Translations under genes and position numbers: made by a program
Assembly: GCF_963678635.1 (NCBI RefSeq)
Contig: NC_087063.1
Span: 14,577,006 to 14,641,005 of the forward strand
Source: Symsagittifera roscoffensis
Lineage: Eukaryota > Xenacoelomorpha > Acoela > Convolutidae
DNA length: 64,000 nt
Direction: 5' to 3'
Notes under the pieces: generated by a model
The model's database searches: none
What the model was told of the DNA's origin: nothing
What the model saw: only the letters and a program-made list of their open reading frames with translations
Shown: piece after piece, positions 53,206 to 64,000 of the stretch
How positions within the stretch are numbered: position 1 is the first letter of the stretch
Layout: each line of letters opens with the position of its first letter

Positions 53206-53789
53206 ATTTAATGAGAAACACTAGCCACAAATAAAGCAGAGAACATATGCTCTGCAATTTCTACTGCTAGAGTGAAATTTCCATAAAAGCGAACACTTTC
53301 AATGAACACTTTTATTAGCGAGTTAGGTTAGAAAAAAAAGAAGGTTATTACTAATACACTAACGCTCGCAAGCTCGGCAATGTAAATTACCTTTGATTTA
53401 TCGAGCGGCTATTAAGCTGACATTACTTAGATAGACGCCCGTTGATGAGCTGAAAAGAAAAAAAACGCCACACACACAAATTTTGTTGTCATAACATAAA
53501 TTTTTTGAGCGTTTCAGCTTTAAAACTTAAGTTTTATACCTTTTTATACGAAGTTTTGTACCCCATATCGCTGAAATACTCCAAATAACTTCAAACGTTG
53601 TGCTTCAACTATGCAAAATAAGCCGACTAAGCCAATAAAACATAAGTCGACGCCATGTTTTAAAATATAAAAAAAAAACAATTAAAAAAGTAAAAACTAA
53701 CAATTCACTAACAGCACAAGTAAGCAATTATAACAAATTTAGTATAAATAAGGAGACAAAAACTTCATTCTATGAAAATTAAGACGACG

Positions 53790-53985
53790 AAATAAGCGCA
53801 GACAAACAAAAGTCTCACAATTCAATTTTTCCCAGAAAAAAAATCAATTTCATACATACCGAAAGAAACAAGGTCTGGCCGAGATTCGAACTCCGGATCT
53901 TAGGGTTTAAAAACGCCCGCATTAACTCTAGACCAAGTAGGAAGCATCATGTAAGTTGTTTGGGTACAATTATAAAGCAGTTAAA
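53790..53985 (-). repeat. tRNA-derived SINE-like element, copy A
   Basis: The minus strand reads TTGGTCTAGAGTTAATGCGG (A-box-like) and GGAGTTCGAATCTCGGCCAG (B-box-like), followed by a body with AGACTTTTGTTTGTCTGC. Shared with 54,278-54,475. Confidence 0.65.
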
Positions 53986-54277
53986 TATCAAGACAAATAT
54001 GTTTGGCATGACCTAATTAATCCGGATGTCAATTTTTGTAACAATCAGAAACTGTGAACAAAAAAATCACTTGTACAAAAATTGCAGGTGAAAACAATGC
54101 CCAAAGTTGTTGTTTTTATTTGAAAATCTTTCTCCTTGCGTGCGTACTTAAGAGCAGATTGATATCTTACGAATCTATTATTGTATCAATTAGATCAAAA
54201 AGCTTGTCTCATTTTAACTAAAAAAGATTTATGAGAATGATTATCAGACTGTTTGCTTGTTTTTCAAGAGAAAGAAA

Positions 54278-54475
54278 AAAAGAGCAGACAAACAAAAGTC
54301 CGATAATTCAATTTTTACAAGAAAAGTTTCGATTTCAAAAATACAGAAAAAGAAACAAAGTCTGGTCGAGATTCGAACTCGAGACCGTAGGGTTTTAAAA
54401 CGCCCGAAGTACATCTGGACCAAGTAAGAAGCATCCTGTAGAATGTTTGAATATAATAATAAAGCAAGATGTTTT
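54278..54475 (-). repeat. tRNA-derived SINE-like element, copy B
   Basis: Minus-strand GGTCCAGATGTACTTCGGGC, then TCGAGTTCGAATCTCGACCA, with the same body as copy A. The two copies are about 488 bp apart in the same orientation and share sequence beyond the head, so they may be a segmental duplication. Confidence 0.65.
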
Positions 54476-54779
54476 TTTACAGATATGCAACAAACAAATT
54501 TTGCGGAAAACTCTAAAATTCGATTACTAGAAACAAGTGAAAACCGTTCATGTGCACATACGATCTTCCGATCTTCTCAAATACTTTCAACGATCTCTGA
54601 TTAAATTTGTTGTAACTTAGTATCATTACATATTTTAGGAATAAAAAAACTGCTTTCAAAACAAAATATTTGAGTTGGCATCTCGTCATAAAAATCGCAA
54701 TAGGTTAAGAATTTAATTAATAAAATCTTGAATAATCTCAGCGAAATTTTTTTTCGAAAAGCTAAGAGAGTGACAGCTC

Positions 54780-55480
54780 AACATTTTACACAGAGAGAGG
54801 CGAAGCTAAGCATCTCACAACTTGCGATACAAAACAAGAAACCCGATGGACAAGTCATTACAATAGAATGTCAAATTCGCATTAGAAGAAAATTTAGCAA
54901 GTGGTAACAAAGCCGAAAACACTTAGCAGAAACCCCTTAAGCTGAAAAAAAAAATTCAACAAGAGTGGTAAAAACGTATTCATAAGTCTTCTCATTCTCA
55001 ACACACACACGCCCGTCAAGAAAAACAATATTAGGTCACTATGTCGATATTAAATAGGCCTAAACCTATTAAGCCGGAAAAAAAAAGAAAATAGAAAAAA
55101 AACCGAAAAAAATTAAAGTTTAATAAAAAGTTAGTAAGTCCCCCTCACCCTCAAAACACACACACGCACAAATTTTACGCTCCTCGAACGACGCAATATG
55201 ATGCCACTAAGCCCATATATTATAGGCCAAAACTCATCAAGCCAAAAAAAGGAAGAAAAAAAACAATAAATTAAAATTTTTAACAAATCGAGTTGGTAAA
55301 ATTATGAACGACAAAAAATTGTAATAGGACAGATATTCAAAATCCCACTAAGCATATATCAACAATATATCTGTAGGGGTAAATTGGTTGCTATGAGGCT
55401 TCAAGAAAGTGAGTCCAGATGAAAATAGTCCTGTGAACAAAGTACCCGATTGCAATACCCTTGCTCATCGCAAGTGTAAA
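54780..55480 (+). repeat. CCCCTCACCCTC module repeat, copy 2
   Basis: Direct copy of 50,150-51,040 with two units instead of three. It ends with the same CCCTTGCTCATCGCAAG hairpin. A single further unit is near 53,610-53,700. Confidence 0.75.
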
Positions 55481-56554
55481 AAAGCATCAAAGATAGAATA
55501 CAGGAAAATATAGATCTCGAACAGTGCACTTTGTCAGGAATGAACTTTTGACTGTATGAAAATAATTTTGACAGTTCTGCTGCAGGTTCGGGCGGTCTAG
55601 GTGTATAAAATTTCAGAAAAACAGGCGTTGAAATTGTACAGGATAGTAATTTGACTATCAAAATATGGAAAATAGTTTTGCATCGATTTAAAACAATTGA
55701 CACTATCAAATAGCGTCAAAAAGGTCTGTTATGCTGATTCAACAAAATACCCGCAAGTAAGGCTGGTTTTACTATTGAGTGGTCAGGGTGTAAATGTTTT
55801 GGATCGAACTTTTTTTTTCTTAAATTTTTGTAACTAATTTTGTAAACCTTTTTAATGAATGTTACATCAGATGATCAGAAAGTTTGCTTTATAGTTCACT
55901 CTTTGCCTATCCTTGCTTAACAATAGCTAGTTATTTTAACTTATCTTTCATTTTGTAGTCCATAAACTTAGTATTACTTTCTATAACAATGCTATCATAA
56001 AAAGAACCGATTTTATTTAGTAAAAAGCAGCTCAATAAAGTGAAATCAGAACCCACGCGGACGCTTCCAAAGTCAAGCACTAGCCAGAAAAAAAATCAGA
56101 GAAAAGATGCTATGAAATTTCCAAATATATTAAAAGTGCCACCAATTGAGTAGCTTTATTTAGGAGTTAGATTGGAAAAAAGTTAAGTCATGCTAATACA
56201 CTACCTCCTACAACTGGCAAGTTTAAATATTCAATTTGGTTTCAAGGCACCTTCTTCGAGAAATATAATGTGTTTTTCGTTCGCATAAACCTAAATTTCA
56301 ATCACCAGCAAAACAAACTGGACACTCATCAATTCGGTAGGTGGCAGAAACGAACACAATATTCGGTGGACCGAATATGGAAGAAATGCTGTAGAATTGC
56401 AAGCTATTTCACGTAATGTTCACTTTTTGGAAAAAATGTAGTAATTTTGCTAGCTATTCCCCGATTTGCTCACAATTTTGATCATCTTGTACTGCTCTGA
56501 TAACTTATTTTGATGGAATTGAATTTTTTCATGCCAGTAAATCATTGTTCCGAC

Positions 56555-57705
56555 TTTCGATACGAAAGTAACGGAAGATTTGTGCTCGGGGTAGGTTTTT
56601 TTTCTTCAGACAAATTTCGACTTTTTAACTAGCCATTTTTGACCGAATTTTTTATATCATTCAAAAGGTATTGTTGTCCTGAGCTTAAATTTGAAAAGAT
56701 ATTTTACCTGTGATCGTTTTTCGTAAATTTATGGGGGTTTAAAGATTGCCATTTTGCCCAATTTGGGACAATTAACGCGCGATATCAATCGCGCTATTAA
56801 TGCGTAAGCAGAGATTTAATCCCTCTTAGAAATTGTTCCAAATTGGTTGAAAGAAGTCAATTTGCCATAATTGATTTGTTACAAAGAGAAAAATCTATCC
56901 TTTTGTACTTTGGATGGCGTGTGGGGGTGATGATTTTCAAAGAAAATTTCAAATTTTAGAAGAAAAAAAATTTCATTTCATTTTACTACATTTAATTTTT
57001 TTATGTTATTACTGCTCCAAAAAACTGAAAAGGCAATCGGAACATTCAAGGCTTCGCCTTGATACGAGCAGTCTTGTTTGATTTTGAAATCAATTGAAAA
57101 ATTAGGTCAAATTCTTTTTATCTGAATGAACACCTAATTTATAGCTACGCATCACCACTTTCGTTTGCCATGACAAAATCTTTAAACAAACAAGACTGCT
57201 CGTATCATGGCAAAGCCCTGAATGTTCCGACTGCCTTTTAAGGTTTATGGAGCAGTAATAACATTAAAATAATAAATTAATTAAACAAAATGAAATTTTT
57301 TTTTCTAAAATTTGAAATTTTTTATGAAAATCATCCCCCCACGCCATACGAAGTACAAAAATATAGATTTCGCTCCTTTTAACAAATCAATTATGGCAAA
57401 TAAACTTCTTTCACCAATTTGGAACGATTTCTAAGACGGATTAACTCTCCGCTTACGCGTTAATAGCGCGAAATATATTGCGCGATAATTGTCCCTAATT
57501 GGCCAAAATGGCAATCTTTAAACCCCCATAACTTTACGAAGAATGATCACAGGTGAAATATCTTTTCAAATTTGAGCTCATGACAACAATACCTTTTGAA
57601 TGAAATAAAAAAATTCCATCAAAAATGGCTAGTTAAAATGTCGAAATTTGTCTGAAGAAAAAAACCCACCCCGAGCACAAATATTCCGTTACTTTCGTAT
57701 CGAAA
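56555..57705. mobile_element. 1.15-kb fold-back (long inverted repeat) element
   Basis: Arms 56,555-57,080 and 57,187-57,705 (about 520 bp each) are imperfect reverse complements with a 106-bp loop. Terminal sequence is TTTCGATACGAAAGTAACGGA; inner landmarks are ATGGGGGTTTAAAGATTGCC, GGCGTG and GGAACATTCA. No open frame of note and no clear target-site duplication. Confidence 0.85.
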
Positions 57706-59989
57706 TTCTGAGCAAAAATCACTACTCCAATCATTTGATTTTTAAAGCGTTTCTATTTCAATATCTACTGTTTAGTTAAGCAGTCACAAATGTTTAGATT
57801 TCATTGCGCCTAAAAAGTTCAAATTTCAGTGATTTGTGTTCAAACCACAGCTTGGAGCGAACTTTATACTTACGTATCGCAAATCAGTTAGAAATCACAA
57901 AAAAATTGTAGATAAATACCATATTATAACTCATTCAACCTCAACTCAAAATGCAATGAAATGTTGTTTGACCAGATTTTAGGATGTCAATTTCTGGTTC
58001 ATATTATCTCCAAGTTATATTAGACTTCTACCGTAGTTCAGCAAATTAAAGTTCAGCAAATATATGAACCAGAAGTTGACAAAAACTTGAATTGCGAATG
58101 AGCAAGAAAATGATCGAAAAATCCACCTTCATCGTAAAATAGCGAGTTACGCGGGGAGCGTTGGTGGTGGATAAATCGCCGCCTCTCAATCAAATTGTCG
58201 GATATTTTAGGCCCTCTGCTCATAACTTGAGGGTGAAACAACAATGCCTAGCCCAGAAAACAACCAAAAAATTAATTGTAACTCGGAGCAGTTGCACAAC
58301 AACGGTTCTCCATCAAGATCTTAACAGCTCGTATGTTCGTCCTTTTCTTGTGGATAAATCGTGGATAACAATTTCCGGTGTAATTTTAAATAAAGTAATA
58401 TAATAAAAATTTTGTCTTATGAGAAATTGTTTATTAACTGAACTTAATTTAGATTAAAATTGAAATCATTTAAAGGGATCAAATTGCGCAAAAAGGGGAA
58501 AGCTATCCATTGAAAATATTTTTATGAAGATTGCTTTTGACAAGCTTCTGCCCTAAAACTTTTCATAACTTGTCACTTTCCATCTGTTATGAAAACTTTG
58601 CTACTTTGCTTTTCACTTCTTAAAACTGAATAGTTAGAATGAGATTCAGTATCAACAAATTCAAGGTTTTTTAAAGGAGATTGCCAAAAAGTGAGAAGGT
58701 AAAGTTTGTAAAACAAGACTCCAACGGTCTGTTTCCTGGTTTTCTTATCACAAATTGAAACAATTTAACTAGAGACACAGCTAAGGCTGGAGTTACCTTT
58801 TTGATAAATTTTGAATTTGTTGTACTGATGCGAGATGAAAAAGGTAATTTCAAAAACTTAAGATTGGGCCTCTCCAAAAACAATAGTTAGTGCTTTATTA
58901 AAAAATGAGTGAAAATTCGAATTGTTGCCTTGATTAAACCCTTGATATCAGATTGAGTTGTTTTCGAGAAGTCAAAAAGTTTCAAAAACTGAGAACTTCT
59001 CCGAGGATCTTAACTTTTTGTGACGTAACCACTTATACATGGGAACTTACCACAACTCGTTCTGACCATTGAAACCAAAACCTCAGATTTGGAAGTTTCT
59101 GAGAAAAATCAAAAAGTTTCAAAAAACGGTCAAAAAATCGAAAATTTGACTTTTCTGAGGGCCATACCTTTTCGTGTAAAAAATTTGGGCGTAGCCGCTA
59201 ATAAAAGGGAAATTCCCACAAACTGTTCTAGCCTTGAAATCTCAGATTCGAAGGGTCGCTTTAGAAAAAAAGTGAAAAGTCCAAAAATATGGGTCAAAAA
59301 TTCCCCAACTTTTTCAAAGGCTTTAAAAAAGTGGGGTAAAGTAAACCGAGCCTAAGGAATTATGCAGGCACACAGGAAAGTAGGAAGACTTCCCATTAGT
59401 ATCCCTTTTTGAAAATCGGTGAAGAAAAACTAAAAAGAGAAAAACTAAGTTGAGAAAAACTAAATTTTTGAAAAGTGAAAAATTTTTCCAAATCGTCTTA
59501 AAAAATAATAAAAAACCAGATCCCATACATTTTTATAAACCCTGTTTTTATCATACAGGAATTTTTTGAAAACTGTTCTAAAATAAGTCCTTCTTAAACA
59601 AAAATATCATCACTTTTAAATTAGAAACACATCCAAACCTCGCAGTTCGCGATAAAAATGGATTTTTGAATCATTTTTCAAAAACTTTTATTTATCAAAA
59701 ACAGAAACTACTTGAAACTAGAATAAAGTCTTGTTGGAGCATTTACAACACCTTTCTGATATGATGGCAGCATTATTCTTTGACGATTTCTAAATTGTAC
59801 GTTTTACCTGAAAAGTGTAATCGTGGCTCAAAAAATGAAATTGTGCAATACCAGAAAAATAGCTCATCTTTTTTCTGGTACTGTGGTTGATTCGGTGAAT
59901 AACTTACGTGAAAAGATTATCTTTTTTAATGACGTTTATTCAATTTCTTTACGTTGTGGCTGTGCAAGAAAAATCTAAACTTTCTAAGC

Positions 59990-60800
59990 ATTCAATTGCT
60001 CGAATTCTGAAAACCAAAAAACAATCAAACTAATTTGTCGAACTTTTTAAACATTGATCAAATAACGACCAAAAAGGCTTCAATATGATCACTCACTCTA
60101 CTTCATTTTACGCTTATTTTTGGAACCTGATTTTCGATTAAAAACTAGTTGAAGCTTTAGTCCATTCCCTCGTCAGTGGAGGGGGCGGTAACGCTCTGCG
60201 AAATTATAACAAAGCCACCAGACAGTTGGAAAAGAGGCAACGAATGCAAAGAAACAGAAATCAAAAACTCACCTGTTTCTGAAAAATTTTAAACGATTTC
60301 AAAAAAAAGGCTTTACAGATCTTAGAATTTCAAGAACAATTAATGATTGACACTTTTTTCGATCAAATCAATTCAATTTGAGAAAACTGGATCAATAGGT
60401 AAAGTTTTTATTCCGCTAGGAAATCTGAAAGTTAGATTATACTTTAGAAACTAGAAGTCGATTGCCTTTCTTGGGACTACTAGAATTTCGCTATTGGAGA
60501 GCGCAACTCACCAACTTTTACCAGATTAAAATGAATGGAACTCAAATAGTGCAGATATGCTTGAAGCATTCATAAATTCATTAATGTATGAAGGCACTTC
60601 TAAAAGATTAGAGCAAGTTGTGACTTCCTGAAAAAAAAGTCTGAACTATCATCACGACCTGTCAAGGAGTCTGAACTACGTCTTAACTCATTGATAATTA
60701 GAAATATGACTATCAATGTTTATCAACTGGTTCTTTATGCTTTTGCGCATACAAAATTGCAGTCGGAACCTTCGGAGCTTTTTGTATAGCAACCGAATAT
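59990..60800 (-). repeat. Dispersed intronic repeat plus shared downstream block
   Basis: Shares CCAGACAGTTGGAAAAG, TTAATGATTGACA, AAAACTGGATCAATAG and CTGAACTACG with 39,780-40,290, in the same order. Confidence 0.65.
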
Positions 60801-63447
60801 TCATGCTTTCTTAACTACAGTATTCATCTAAAAATTGCGATGCGGAACTTTTCGCTGACTTTTGACTTTGAGACCCGTCTATTACAATTGAACCCCAGTT
60901 GTCATTCGGCAAAATTTCTCACATTGAAATTCACATGTATTTTGAACCGCATGACTATGTGAAGTTTTATCAGAAGTGCTTTACTGGGAATCCGTTAATG
61001 TTTATTTGACACAGCTTGAATCTTTAGATAGACGCTCAAACAGCGATGTAAACAAGCAAAAACTGAAAGTGTTGGCAACCACTTCAAGCCTTAGGATTTC
61101 CCATGCCTATTTTTAGAGAGCGTTGAAATAGTTACAAAAGAGCTGCCAAATATTCTGCTGACAAGTATCGTACCAATAGGACAAAGCAGCATATCTATCG
61201 ATACTGCTGCGTTTTTTTTGTTCTAGCATGAAACAAAAACGTTTTTTTTTACACAAATAGACCTCTGCCGAAGCACTCAAATTAAGTGAAACATTCGTGA
61301 AATGTCATATTTATAGGCCACATTAGCCAGTCATAAAATCATAATTTGACGGATTCTTCAAGAAGACAAATTATTCCTTATCTTGAATTGGAGAAAAGGT
61401 CATTTATTAAGATTGGTCAAAAGCATGAATTCCGAATATATTTTTGGTAGTAAAAAAGTTAAAAAAAGAATTTAAGGAGAAAAGTTTCTTTTTTACCACA
61501 GGCATGAGGCATCTTAAGAGAAATTGCATAAAGCACGAGTAATTTTTAATTCTGAAAGCGGATATTGCCCGAAGTGCGAATGAATACAAAACCACCATAT
61601 TTTGTTCAACCATTAGCGCGTTACTTTCATTCAGACTTGGAACAAAAAAGTGATTAAATTTAAAATAGTCAGAGAGCAAAACCAAGTATTGGCTCTACCT
61701 ACGTCTTTGATCTGTGACTCTACGTTCAATCAGCCCCAACCTCTCAATCTCCTGTTTCCTTTCATTTCCTCATTTCCATTCCAGTACAAAAGCATGAAAA
61801 ATGTTTGCTGGTTAATATGGTCTCATTTTAGTATACCATCCGTTTAAAGCCTGTTACTTTTTCTGTTACTTCGGACAAAAAGAAAAAAGTAATTCCCTAT
61901 TTAGGCATCGCTTGAAAACTAAGAGAACTGACATTTAAAGTAATCGATTCGTCCGGCAATCCGCCAATAGTACCTATAAAGAAAAAAGAGTTTCTACCTC
62001 TACAAAGAAAAAAATCACGGTTGAAATCCGCCTTTTAGGGGGATTCGTTTTTAAAACCCAAAATAATTGCCGTTACTTAATTAGGAAACGGTTAGAAGGC
62101 GCCACTTAAATGTACTAGTAAGACCTATTGGACCAGAAAACGCAATCAAGAAACACTATTTATCATGTCAAATGAAGCAGATACCTATTTATTTGATTAA
62201 CATAGGCACCATTTGAGACAGACATTCTAAGCACCGAGCCTATCTATTACTGATCACTGCACCATATAACTAGTGTTTTTGTTTCAGTTATAAATGAGTT
62301 TAACTATTAAATAAACATTTTCTGAAGGCGAAACAAACATTTTATTACCTTAAAAACACAAAACCGAAAATATGCTTTATTGAAACTTTGACAACAGAAT
62401 TGGTTTAAACACAGTGCATGGAACAACTAAACGAAAATTGGAATTGATTACAATTACGCATGAAAAATTGAAATCCTAGATGAAATGGGACTCTTTGATA
62501 CAATTTTCCACCATTTTCCAGTGTCGTACAACTGTGTTTAATAACAGCGCCAGTCATTCAGAAAAAAAGAGCGTGTATTTTTAAATTTTTTCCCCATCCA
62601 TCTTCGAAATAATCCTCCTACACAGCCCAAAGTGACAGCACCTGATCCGACCAAGAAGCCAGGAAACAAGAAATACTTTCACTTCACCATGGAAATTTGT
62701 CCTGCTTTAAATAATCTACTAATCCTTTCTTTTAAAAGGGTAACCTAAAGCAATCATTCAATTAGTTGCAGATTTTAGAATTTGGTCGATTGTAATCAGC
62801 AAATGGGACAAAAGAAAAGAAAAAATCAAAAAAAGTCAACGCCCAATTGAAAAAAAAGGAAAATTTTATATTCATCTTATATCTTTATTTGCTATTTTAA
62901 GTTCACAGCATGTAAAAGGGGATATGAATTATGGTGCCAGCCTCTATTTGAAGATGAAAAATACCTTATAAGAACGTGTGTGAAAAACACTGCTGACATT
63001 TCAGAGCAACTCTCACAATTTTTAGAAAAAAAATGGTGGTGTTTGAAAACAAAAGAAGAATAAATCAAGCAACAGTAGTCGTGACCTATTTGAGATACAT
63101 GAATAGAGCAAACTGAAGGAAAAAATTAGGGGAAAGGGGAAAATTAAAAAGAAAACTGTTGGCGTCTGCTATATTGAAATGACATTTTGGGTTATCTCCA
63201 AATATTTTCCACATCCTCCATCTGTAAGAGGCGAAATTGATATATACCAATCCAGTTGCTATCGGAGAGCGGTGGTTAGAGATAAATATTGAGTATTCAC
63301 TGAATCAATTGTTCAGACTGCCAAATTGGATAGACCCATGGCTGATTTATCACTGCTATTTCAGCTACCCCAAAACAAACTCAGATGGCCTCGAGTGCGT
63401 CAAATTATAGGCTTCAAGACAATAGAGGATTTAGGGTTTGAACCCAA

Positions 63448-63616
63448 AATATTAGGGGGGCGGGTGCGGACGCCTTTACTCAAGAATTCGACCCCCTGCC
63501 GACCAACAGGGTCCCCCTTTGTACTAGTTTGAGCCTTTTTTTCAAAAAATCGACAAAATTTTCAAAATTTTTTCAAAATCCGCCTCGAGAAATTCCTTAG
63601 ATCCGCGCCTGCTTCA
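63448..63616 (-). mobile_element. Hairpin-core element, copy 4, with transposon-like end
   Basis: The minus strand begins GCAGGCGCGGATCTAAGG, followed by a TTTTGAAAA-rich part and the core AGGGGGACCCTGTTGGTCGG, GGGTCGAATTCTTGAG and GGCGTCCGCACCCGCCCCCC. The first part resembles terminal sequences of non-autonomous DNA transposons. Confidence 0.5.
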
Positions 63617-63689
63617 AGATTTAAAAAATGCGGGAAAAGGGGAAGGTCGGTGCAACTGCGTCCCAGACAATCATGTCCCAAAATAAATT

Positions 63690-63930
63690 GTCCGAAAAAA
63701 TACAGACAAAACATCCACAGACATTTGTGCCCCAGAATTGTCCGCCAAGAAATGGCAAAGTTCTTGCACGGTCAAATGAAGGCCTATCATAATTCAGCAA
63801 TTATAAATAACTCTAAGTTGTGCTGGACAGGGACACAATCGGGACACAATTTTGTCGTGGTGAATTTTTCGGACTATTTTGTTAAGGACACAATCGTTTG
63901 GGACACAGATGTAAAAAGGTCTATGTACAC
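63690..63930. repeat. Possible short inverted-repeat element
   Basis: TGTCCCAAAATAAATTGTCC near the left and AATTTTTCGG...CGTTTGGGACA near the right are roughly inverted copies. A 102-codon open frame across it is rich in frames from repeat sequence and has no domain. Confidence 0.3.
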
Positions 63931-64000
63931 AGATGTAAAAAAAATAGCTATGCGGTAAAAAAGGTCAAATTCATTTGGCTCGCTTAGCCTTTAAGCACTG

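Larger units (their letters stand above)
51615..56554. other. Gene-free repeat region, part 1
   Basis: No exon supported, although upstream exons of the DCDC1-like gene must lie here or further right. Contents: hairpin-core repeat at 52,029-52,112, tRNA-derived SINE-like copies (53,140-53,205; 53,790-53,985; 54,278-54,475) and a shared block at 53,235-53,420 also found at 44,487-44,660 and 56,095-56,240. Confidence 0.6.
57706..64000. other. Gene-free repeat region, part 2
   Basis: No gene supported. Contents: an imperfect tandem pair near 58,975-59,310 (GAAACCTCAGATT-type), a copy of the intronic repeat family at 59,990-60,140 with its downstream block to about 60,800, hairpin-core repeat at 63,448-63,616, and a possible short inverted element at 63,690-63,930. 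Confidence 0.55.

Noticed and set aside
63650-63958. 102-codon plus-strand frame
   Set aside because: Lies within a possible short inverted-repeat element with repeated GGGACACA motifs; no domain.

Overview
The window is nuclear DNA of an AT-rich invertebrate animal. The evidence is intron-containing genes with metazoan domain architectures (a tolloid/BMP1 astacin protease and a doublecortin-domain protein), intron-bearing eukaryotic tRNA-Leu genes with Pol III A/B boxes and T-run terminators, and abundant non-coding repeats. I cannot place it to phylum from sequence alone.

Positions 1 to about 27,116 are one continuous tandem array of tRNA-Leu-like genes, all on the + strand. I count 57 full or partial copies. 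The basic unit (about 470 bp) carries one intron-containing tRNA-Leu gene, mostly anticodon CAA, plus a second, decayed tRNA-Leu-like module without a normal acceptor stem or terminator. From 1 to 12.1 kb the units are regular and many tRNA copies look intact. From 12.1 to 16.5 kb they are decayed, rearranged or missing the tRNA. From 16.5 to 25.6 kb they form a higher-order repeat of about 1,478 bp with three tRNA types (A, B, C), shortened to about 1,013 bp in the last two copies by loss of type A. The array ends at about 27.1 kb in an inverted copy of its own 5' flank.

Positions 27,898 to 35,490 (- strand) hold four exons of a tolloid/BMP1-like secreted metalloprotease: signal sequence, long propeptide, furin-type site, astacin domain, CUB1, CUB2, EGF1 and most of CUB3. 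The rest of CUB3 and the usual EGF2-CUB4-CUB5 are absent. The last visible exon has a good donor, so the tRNA array probably lies antisense within, or beyond, an intron of more than 27.8 kb, unless the gene is truncated. The first intron uses a GC donor.

Positions 38,375 to 51,614 (- strand) hold 14 phase-consistent exons (781 codons) of a DCDC1-like protein: three full doublecortin domains, a beta-trefoil-like region and the start of a fourth doublecortin domain. Both ends run beyond what I can identify. It lies upstream of the tolloid gene in the same orientation; the two show no functional link.

Introns and the right third (51.6 to 64 kb) carry no gene I can support. They hold dispersed repeats: a roughly 400-bp intronic family, tRNA-derived SINE-like copies, a hairpin-core family with transposon-like ends, tandem CCCCTCACCCTC modules and a 1.15-kb fold-back element at 56,555-57,705.
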